DNA of 64,000 nucleotides. Source: Nonomuraea dietziae. GTDB taxonomy: Bacteria; Actinomycetota; Actinomycetes; Streptosporangiales; Streptosporangiaceae. The notes under the pieces were generated by a model. The model ran no database searches, was not told where the DNA came from, and worked only from the letters and a program-made list of their open reading frames with translations. Position numbers and translations under genes: made by a program. This document shows positions 58,301-64,000 of the stretch, in pieces; position 1 is the first letter of the stretch, and every line of letters begins with the position of its first letter. The stretch covers positions 2,790,001-2,854,000 of the forward strand of contig NZ_JACIBV010000001.1 in assembly GCF_014195505.1 (NCBI RefSeq), read 5' to 3'.

Positions 58301-59197
58301 GTGTTCGTACTCGTCGCTCCGGGCCAAGGCGCCCAGACCCCAGGCTTCCTGTCCCCATGGCTAGAGCTACCAGGCCTCGCGGACAGGCTCTCCGCATGGT
58401 CGGAGGTCGTCGGGCTCGACCTGATCGCCTACGGCACCACCGCCGACGCCGACGAGATCCGTGACACCGCCGTCGCCCAGCCGCTGCTCGTGGCCGCCGC
58501 GCTGGCCGCCGCCGAGGCTCTGGGCGCGACCCCCGATCTGCTGGCCGGCCACAGCGTCGGCGAGTTCGCCGCGGCCGCGCTCGCCGGGGTGCTGACCCCG
58601 GAGCAGGCACTCAGCCTGATCCGCGAGCGCGGCCAGGCCATGGCCAAGGCCGCCGCGGTCACCGAGACCGGCATGACCGCCGTCCTCGGCGGCGTCGAGG
58701 CCGACGTGCTGGCCGCCCTCGACCGGCACGGCCTGACCCCCGCCAACATCAACGGCGCCGGTCAGATCGTCGCGGCGGGCACGCTCGAGCAGCTGGCCGC
58801 CTTCAAGGAGGAGCCGCCGGCCCGCGCCAGGCTGATCCCGCTGCAGGTCGCCGGCGCCTTCCACACCGTGCACATGGCGCCCGCGGTCGACCAGCTGCGC
58901 CAGGCCGCGGCCGCCCTCACGCCCGGCGATCCGCACACCAGGCTGCTGTCCAACGCACACGGGCAGGTCGTCGGCAGCGGCGCCGAGTTCGTCGAGCTCC
59001 TGGTCAACCAGGTCAGCAACCCCGTGCGCTGGGACTCCTGCATGGAGACCATGGCCGCGCTCGGCGTCACCAGGATGGTCGAGCTGCTGCCCGGCGGCAC
59101 CCTGACGGGCCTGGCCAAGCGCGCGCTGCGCGGCGTGGAGAGCGTGGCACTGAAGACCCCCGATGACCTCGACGCGGCCAGGGAGCTGATCAAGTGA
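58301..59197 (+). CDS. fabD: Malonyl-CoA:ACP transacylase
   Basis: About 298 residues. Transfers malonyl from CoA to the acyl carrier protein. The oxyanion-loop start is LVAPGQGAQTPGF; the nucleophile is in GHSVGEFAAA (Ser85 from GTG 58301), and the catalytic histidine is in GAFHTVHM. The GTG at 58301 gives the start seen in Streptomyces FabD (xLVLVAPGQG); an ATG at 58289 would add four residues. First gene of the fab operon, overlapping fabH by four bases. Confidence 0.95.
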   Translation: MFVLVAPGQGAQTPGFLSPWLELPGLADRLSAWSEVVGLDLIAYGTTADADEIRDTAVAQPLLVAAALAAAEALGATPDLLAGHSVGEFAAAALAGVLTPEQALSLIRERGQAMAKAAAVTETGMTAVLGGVEADVLAALDRHGLTPANINGAGQIVAAGTLEQLAAFKEEPPARARLIPLQVAGAFHTVHMAPAVDQLRQAAAALTPGDPHTRLLSNAHGQVVGSGAEFVELLVNQVSNPVRWDSCMETMAALGVTRMVELLPGGTLTGLAKRALRGVESVALKTPDDLDAARELIK

Positions 59198-60150
59198 GGA
59201 TTCCCGAGGTCGCGGCAGGAGCGAAGATCCTGTCCTTCGGCCACTACCAGCCGGCCAACATCGTCACCAACGACGATCTGGCCAAGACCATCGAGACCAA
59301 CGACGAGTGGATCCAGTCGAGGGTCGGCATCAAGGAGCGCAGGGTCGCCCCCGCCAACGAGTCCGAGATCGACATGGCGGTCCACGCGGGCGGCAAGGCC
59401 CTGGCGGGCTCCGGCCTCGACGCCTCCGACATCGACCTGGTGATCGTGGCCTCCTGCACGCTCGAGTCGCAGATCCCCAACGCCGCGGCGAGGGTGGCCC
59501 ACCGCCTGGGCATCGACTCCCCCGGCGCCTTCGACGTCAACGCCGCGTGCGCGGGCTTCTGCTACGCGCTCGGCACGGCCAGCGCCGCCGTACGGGCGGG
59601 CTCGGCCAGGAACGTGCTGGTCGTCGGCACCGAGAAGCTGTCGCAGTGGATCGACTGGACCGACAGGGCGACGGCGGTGATCTTCGCCGACGGCGCGGGC
59701 GCGGCGGTCGTCACCGCCTCCGAGACCCCCGGCATCGGCCCCGTGGTCTGGGGCAGCGCGGGCGACAAGTTCGACGCGATCATCATCAAGGACCGCGACT
59801 CCTTCCTGCAGCAGGAGGGCCAGACCGTCTTCCGCTGGGCCACCACCGCGCTCCACCCGGTGGCCAAGGAGGCCTGTGACCGTGCGGGGGTGGACCCGGC
59901 CGACCTGGCCGCGTTCGTCCCGCACCAGGCCAACCTGCGCATCATCGAGGCCATCGCCCGCAAGCTAGGCGCGGACAACGCCGTCATCGCCCGCGACATC
60001 GTGCTGGCGGGCAACACCTCGGCGGCCTCCATCCCGCTCGCGCTCTCACGCATGATCGAGCGCGGCGAGGTGCAGTCGGGCCAGCTGGCCCTGCTTCTCG
60101 GCTTCGGCGCCGGCCTCGCCTTCGCCGGCCAGGTCGTCGAGATCCCATAG
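59194..60150 (+). CDS. fabH: 3-oxoacyl-ACP synthase III
   Basis: A 318-residue initiating condensing enzyme; in actinomycetes it accepts branched starters such as isobutyryl-CoA. The Cys-His-Asn triad is visible: Cys119 in VNAACAGFC, His244 in FVPHQANLR, Asn274 in LAGNTSAAS. The GTG start overlaps the fabD stop (GTGA). Full family length. Confidence 0.96.
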   Translation: MRIPEVAAGAKILSFGHYQPANIVTNDDLAKTIETNDEWIQSRVGIKERRVAPANESEIDMAVHAGGKALAGSGLDASDIDLVIVASCTLESQIPNAAARVAHRLGIDSPGAFDVNAACAGFCYALGTASAAVRAGSARNVLVVGTEKLSQWIDWTDRATAVIFADGAGAAVVTASETPGIGPVVWGSAGDKFDAIIIKDRDSFLQQEGQTVFRWATTALHPVAKEACDRAGVDPADLAAFVPHQANLRIIEAIARKLGADNAVIARDIVLAGNTSAASIPLALSRMIERGEVQSGQLALLLGFGAGLAFAGQVVEIP

Positions 60151-60205
60151 CTTGTACGGCTCGCCGTACAAACCCAAGAAAGAAACTCAAAGGAGAACTA
60201 CCGAC

Positions 60206-60445
60206 ATGGCAGTCAGCGAGCAGGAGATCCTCGAGGGCCTCGGCAAGATCGTCAACGAGATCACTGGGATCCCGGCGTCCGAGGTCACCCCGGAGAAGAG
60301 CTTCGTGGACGACCTCGACATCGACTCCCTGTCCATGGTCGAGATCGCCGTGGCCGCGCAGGACGAGTTCGGCGTCGAGATTCCCGACGACCAGCTCAAG
60401 AACCTGAAGACGGTCAAGGACGTCCTCAACTTCATCCAGGCCTGA
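60206..60445 (+). CDS. acpP: Acyl carrier protein
   Basis: A 79-residue acidic four-helix protein. The phosphopantetheine site is Ser41 in DLDIDSLSMVEI. AAAGGAGAAC lies before the ATG at 60206. It carries the growing fatty acyl chain between the enzymes encoded around it. Confidence 0.97.
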   Translation: MAVSEQEILEGLGKIVNEITGIPASEVTPEKSFVDDLDIDSLSMVEIAVAAQDEFGVEIPDDQLKNLKTVKDVLNFIQA

Positions 60446-60478
60446 AAGTCCCTTCTGATCAGCAAGGAGCGTAACCAC

Positions 60479-61711
60479 GTGAGTGCAAACCGGGCACGAG
60501 TCGTCGTCACCGGGTTCGGCGCGACGACGCCCCTCGGTGGAGACGTCACCTCGACCTGGTCGGCGCTCCTCGCCGGTCAGTCGGGTGTGCGAAGCATCAC
60601 CGAGGACTGGGTCGACAGCGTCCCCGTGAAGTTCGCGGGCGTCGCGGCCGTCGACCCGTCCGAGGTGCTTCCGCGGCCCGAGGCGCGCCGCCTCGACCGC
60701 AGCGAGCAGTTCGCCCTCGTCGCCGCGCGGGAGGCCTGGCAGCACGCCGGCGCTCCGCAGGTGGCGCCCGAGCGGCTCGGCGTGGTCGTCTCCAGCGGCA
60801 TCGGCGGCATCACCACGACGCTGTCGGCCTACGACACGTTCAAGGAGAAGGGCTGGAACAGGCTCTCGCCGTTCACCGTGCCCATGCTCATGCCCAACGG
60901 CCCCGCCGCCTGGATCGGTCTCGACCTGGGCGCCCAGGCGGGAGTCCACGCGACCGTCTCCGCCTGTGCCTCGGGCGCCGAGGCGATCGGCTACGCGATG
61001 GAGATGATCAGGTCGGGTCGCGCCGACGTGGTCGTCGCCGGTGGCACCGAGGCCGCCATCCACCCGCTCAACATCGCCGCCTTCGCGGCCGCGCGGGCCA
61101 TGTCGACCCGCAACGACGACCCGCAGGGCGCCTCCCGTCCGTGGGACCGCGACCGCGACGGGTTCGTGCTCGGCGAGGGCGCGGGCATCGTCGTGCTGGA
61201 GTCCGAGGAGCACGCCAAGGCGCGTGGCGCGCGGGTCTACGCCTACGCCGCGGGTGTCGGCTACTCCGCCGACTCCCACCACATCACCCAGCCCGAGCCC
61301 GAGGGCCGGGGCATCATCATGGCGATGACCCAGGCGCTCACCGACGCCGGTGTCACAGGCCAGGACGTCAAGCACATCAACGCGCACGGCACCTCCACGC
61401 CGGCGGGCGACGTCATCGAGGTGCAGGCCGTGGCCAAGGCCATCGGCACCCACCCGCTGGTCACCTCGACCAAGTCGATGACGGGCCACCTGCTCGGCGG
61501 CGCCGGCGGCATCGAGTCCGTCTTCACGATCAAGGCTCTCGAGGACCGCGTCGTGCCCGCCACCATCAACCTGGCCAACCCTGACGACGGCATCGAGGTC
61601 GACCTGGTCCACGGTGGGTCCCGCAAGCTCCCCGATGGTGACATCGCCGCGGTCAACAACTCGTTCGGATTCGGCGGCCACAACGTCACCGTCGTCTTCA
61701 CCACGCACTGA
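60479..61711 (+). CDS. fabF: 3-oxoacyl-ACP synthase II
   Basis: A 410-residue elongating condensing enzyme with GTG start. The Cys-His-His triad is visible: Cys163 in VSACASGAEA, a histidine in NAHGTSTPAGD and another in STKSMTGHLLGG. The gene is 33 bp after acpP with AAGGAGCG upstream, and 11 bp before the carboxyltransferase gene. Confidence 0.96.
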   Translation: MSANRARVVVTGFGATTPLGGDVTSTWSALLAGQSGVRSITEDWVDSVPVKFAGVAAVDPSEVLPRPEARRLDRSEQFALVAAREAWQHAGAPQVAPERLGVVVSSGIGGITTTLSAYDTFKEKGWNRLSPFTVPMLMPNGPAAWIGLDLGAQAGVHATVSACASGAEAIGYAMEMIRSGRADVVVAGGTEAAIHPLNIAAFAAARAMSTRNDDPQGASRPWDRDRDGFVLGEGAGIVVLESEEHAKARGARVYAYAAGVGYSADSHHITQPEPEGRGIIMAMTQALTDAGVTGQDVKHINAHGTSTPAGDVIEVQAVAKAIGTHPLVTSTKSMTGHLLGGAGGIESVFTIKALEDRVVPATINLANPDDGIEVDLVHGGSRKLPDGDIAAVNNSFGFGGHNVTVVFTTH

Positions 61712-61722
61712 GGGAGCCACAG

Positions 61723-63147
61723 ATGACCGTGCTCGACAACGGGGTGGTGACCGGCGCCTCCGACGAGTCGCCCGTCGATCCCCGCGATCCGATCGTCCGC
61801 CTGGCCGCGCTGCTCGACGAGGGCTCGCTGCGGTTGCTCACTCCCCAGGACAAGAGCGGCGTGCTCGCCGCCATGGGCCGCGTCGAGGGTGTTCCCGTCG
61901 TCGCGTTCTGCAGTGACGCCCGCTTCCAGGGCGGTGCGATGGGCAGCGAGGGCTGCGAGCACATCGTCCACGCCTACGACGTGGCCGTCCGTGAACGGGT
62001 GCCGGTCATCGGTGTCTGGCACTCCGGTGGTGCGCGACTCGCCGAAGGCGTCGAGTCGCTGCACGCCGTCGGGCGGGTCTTCTCCGCCATGACCAAGGCG
62101 TCGGGCATCGTGCCGCAGCTGTCGGTCGTCGTCGGCCCCGCCGCCGGTGGCGCCGCCTACGGTCCCGCGCTCACCGACATCGTCATCCTCGCCGACCAGG
62201 GCCGCATCTTCGTCACAGGGCCCGACGTCGTGCGCAGCGTCACGGGCGAGGACGTCACCAGCGCCGCGCTCGGCGGCCCCGAGCCGCACAGCAAGCGCAG
62301 CGGCGTGGTGCACATCGTCACCAAGACCGAGAGCGACGCGCTGCTCAGGGCGCGCCAGCTGGCCGTGCTGCTCGGCCACCAGGGCCGCGTGCGCAGCTCG
62401 TCGGTCGACGAGGTCGACTTCTCGGCCTTCCTGCCCGAGTCGGCCCGGCGCGCCTACGACGTCAAGCCGCTCGTCAACGGCCTGCTCGACGAGCCCGGCA
62501 TCGAGCTGCACCCGAAGTGGGCGCCCAACATCGTCACGACGCTCGGCCGCCTCGGCGGCAGGACCGTCGGCGTCATCGCCAACAACCCGATGCGCCTCGG
62601 CGGCTGCCTCGACGCCACGTCCGCCGAGAAAGCCGCCCGCTTCGTTCGTATGTGTGACGCCTTCGGGGTGCCGTTGGTTGTCCTCGTGGACGTTCCCGGC
62701 TATCTCCCCGGCGTCGGACAGGAGCACGACGGCGTGGTCCGCCGCGGCGCCAAGCTGCTGCACGCCTTCGCCGAGGCCTCCGTGCCGCGCGTCACGCTGG
62801 TCACCAGGAAGGCGTACGGCGGCGCGTACATCGCGATGAACTCCCGCGCCCTCGGCGCCACGCGCGTCTTCGCCTGGCCGACGACCCAGGTCGCCGTCAT
62901 GGGCGCGGTCGCGGCGGTGCGCATCCTCAAGCGCCGCGAGCTGGCGGCCGCCCCCGAGGAGGAGCGCGCGGAGCTGGAGCACCGCCTGGCCGAGGAGCAC
63001 GAGAAGCTCGCCGGCGGGCTGGCGCGGGCGCAGGAGCTGGGCGTGATCGACGAGGTCATCGACCCGTCCCAGACCCGCGGCGCGATCGCCAGGGTCCTCG
63101 CCACGGCCACCCCCGCCCGCGGCGCCCACGGCAACATCCCGCTGTAG
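61723..63147 (+). CDS. Acyl-CoA carboxyltransferase subunit (AccD/PccB type)
   Basis: A 474-residue biotin-dependent carboxyltransferase. The N-terminal half has the oxyanion glycines (FCSDARFQGGAMGSEGCEH) and the GGARLAEGVESLHAVG acyl-CoA region; the C-terminal half has VPGYLPGVGQEHDGVVRRGAKLLHAF and RKAYGGAYIAMNS in the carboxybiotin half. It would supply malonyl-CoA for the fab genes with a biotinylated alpha subunit encoded elsewhere. Last gene before a strong terminator. Confidence 0.92.
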   Translation: MTVLDNGVVTGASDESPVDPRDPIVRLAALLDEGSLRLLTPQDKSGVLAAMGRVEGVPVVAFCSDARFQGGAMGSEGCEHIVHAYDVAVRERVPVIGVWHSGGARLAEGVESLHAVGRVFSAMTKASGIVPQLSVVVGPAAGGAAYGPALTDIVILADQGRIFVTGPDVVRSVTGEDVTSAALGGPEPHSKRSGVVHIVTKTESDALLRARQLAVLLGHQGRVRSSSVDEVDFSAFLPESARRAYDVKPLVNGLLDEPGIELHPKWAPNIVTTLGRLGGRTVGVIANNPMRLGGCLDATSAEKAARFVRMCDAFGVPLVVLVDVPGYLPGVGQEHDGVVRRGAKLLHAFAEASVPRVTLVTRKAYGGAYIAMNSRALGATRVFAWPTTQVAVMGAVAAVRILKRRELAAAPEEERAELEHRLAEEHEKLAGGLARAQELGVIDEVIDPSQTRGAIARVLATATPARGAHGNIPL

Positions 63148-63155
63148 TGCCCGAC

Positions 63156-63194
63156 CGCGTGTGCCCCCTCCACCTGCTGGAGGGGGCACACGCG
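63156..63194. terminator. Terminator of the fab operon
   Basis: A perfect 17-bp stem (CGCGTGTGCCCCCTCCA with its complement) around CCTGC, starting 9 bp beyond the carboxyltransferase stop. No T-run. The following 63195-63310 contains no gene I can support. Confidence 0.85.
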
Positions 63195-63310
63195 CATGCC
63201 GTCTCGCTGACGACCGAGCCGGTGCGGCAGGCCATGGAGGCGCTCGGCCGCGCGCCGACCAGTCGGCGTGCCCAGCCGGTGACGGCCCGCCGGTCCGGTC
63301 AGCCGGCCCT

Positions 63311-63936
63311 CTACCGCGCCAAGGTTTGAAACACCGTCGCGTCCTCGCCCCCGCTCACCGCCAGGACACGATCGCCGATCACGGCCGTGTCCAGGGCGAC
63401 GACGGCATCCTCGTGACCGGTGAGCGGGTCACAGATGAGATCGCCTCCGTGCTCGTCGGAGAGGCCCCACACATGGATCTCGTCCGCGTACTGCGTGGCG
63501 GTCACGAACAGTGGCGGTCCCTCTCCCCGCACTTCGGTGATCGCCGCGAGGTAGGGATCGTCGAAACCTGCTCCCCGGACCAGCTCGCCGCTCTCCAGAT
63601 CCCAGAAGGCGAAGCCCTGTTCGTCGCCTCCCGCAGCCAGGATCACACGTCCGCCGGCCACGACTGCGGCCACCGAATCGACACCGTTCTCAGCATCGGG
63701 ATACCGGGCGGCCAGCGGGTCCCCGGCTCGAAGGTCAGCGGCCGCTCCTGCTGCCACACGTCCCGCAGGGGATCCCAGGTCCACACTCCTCCATACCTGG
63801 AGTCGGCACAGACCACGAGCGGCCCTGCAGGGGCCCCGACCAACGTGAAGTCCATGATCCGGGACGAGGAGGGCACTTCACTGCTCAACATCGCCGGTCG
63901 CGCAAGCATGTCGCGAAGGTACAGCCAAAGATCCAC
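63311..63936 (-). pseudogene. Frameshifted WD40-like repeat protein
   Basis: Two adjacent frames on the minus strand together give one beta-propeller-like protein: upstream PLVVCADSRYGGVWTWDPL with its WD end, downstream VAAVVAGGRVILAAGGDEQG, FAFWDLESGEL, IHVWGLSDEHGG and ALDTAVIGDRVLAVSGGEDA. The frame changes near 63720. The start may be further right or at the ATG near 63936. It could be a real frameshift or an error; the window ends soon after. Confidence 0.7.
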
Positions 63937-64000
63937 ACCCGCGAACGTTTCATTCGCCGGGCAGCCGTTTCGGCTTCGACCGCGTTGCCTCTGCGCGCAC

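Noticed and set aside
59984..63189. Long minus-strand open frames (578 and 642 residues)
   Set aside because: Antisense to fabH-acpP-fabF-carboxyltransferase; no motifs of their own.

Overview
High-GC actinobacterial chromosome. The composition, the aceE/DUF3052/AhpE-type peroxiredoxin neighbourhood, the fasR-fabD-fabH-acpP-fabF cluster and a pSAM2-type integrative element in a tRNA gene all point to an actinomycete. Streptosporangiaceae (Nonomuraea-like) is my best guess, but it is inference only.

Region 1 (1-26.9 kb) is mostly ordinary chromosome. It begins with the end of a carbohydrate ABC transporter joined to a GH127 beta-L-arabinofuranosidase. Two TetR-serine hydrolase divergons (3.7-5.3 kb and 14.2-16.1 kb) have related palindromic operators. 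A seven-gene minus-strand operon (12.9 to 6.8 kb) carries an XRE-cupin regulator, a PotDBCA-type polyamine transporter, a PuuB-like FAD oxidase and a cupin. It is followed by a secreted ricin-type lectin, a 2-hydroxyacid dehydrogenase, a TAP-type secreted hydrolase, pyruvate dehydrogenase E1 (aceE) with a clear terminator, and a row of small conserved genes ending in a ROK glucokinase and tRNA-Val(UAC).

Region 2 (26.9-48.7 kb) is a mobile-element island on tRNA-Val. An intact AICE of about 10 kb (26923-36940) lies between 86-bp att repeats. It encodes a tyrosine integrase, a RepSA-type HUH initiator, a small zinc ribbon, a TraSA/FtsK translocase, a Pra-like activator, a KorSA-like GntR repressor with visible operators, and an XRE-TPR plus NUDIX pair resembling the pSAM2 Pif immunity module. 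No xis gene is visible. Directly after attR lies a decayed second element (broken int, broken rep, four intact genes) up to a third att core at 40477-40512. That core is followed by the tail of a third integrase and more relics (a UTRA regulator tail, a fourth integrase fragment, copies of two AICE repeats) mixed with cargo (LRV-repeat protein, unknown protein, NADAR protein). A frameshifted SEC-C/pRiA4b gene, a methyltransferase, a CHRD protein and a LysR-like/DUF5997 pair follow. A terminator-like scar at 48612 may mark the far edge.

Region 3 (48.7-64 kb) holds an epimerase-like gene, a decayed IS5-type transposase, a stand-alone GyrB-type ATPase domain, a LysR relic, a WYL regulator and a PHP-domain protein. 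It also has a four-gene cassette matching the DUF1190/glutathionylspermidine-synthase-like/DUF350 gene set of enterobacteria. The fatty-acid synthesis cluster comes next, with its FasR regulator and a carboxyltransferase, closed by a strong terminator. A frameshifted WD40-type gene ends the window.
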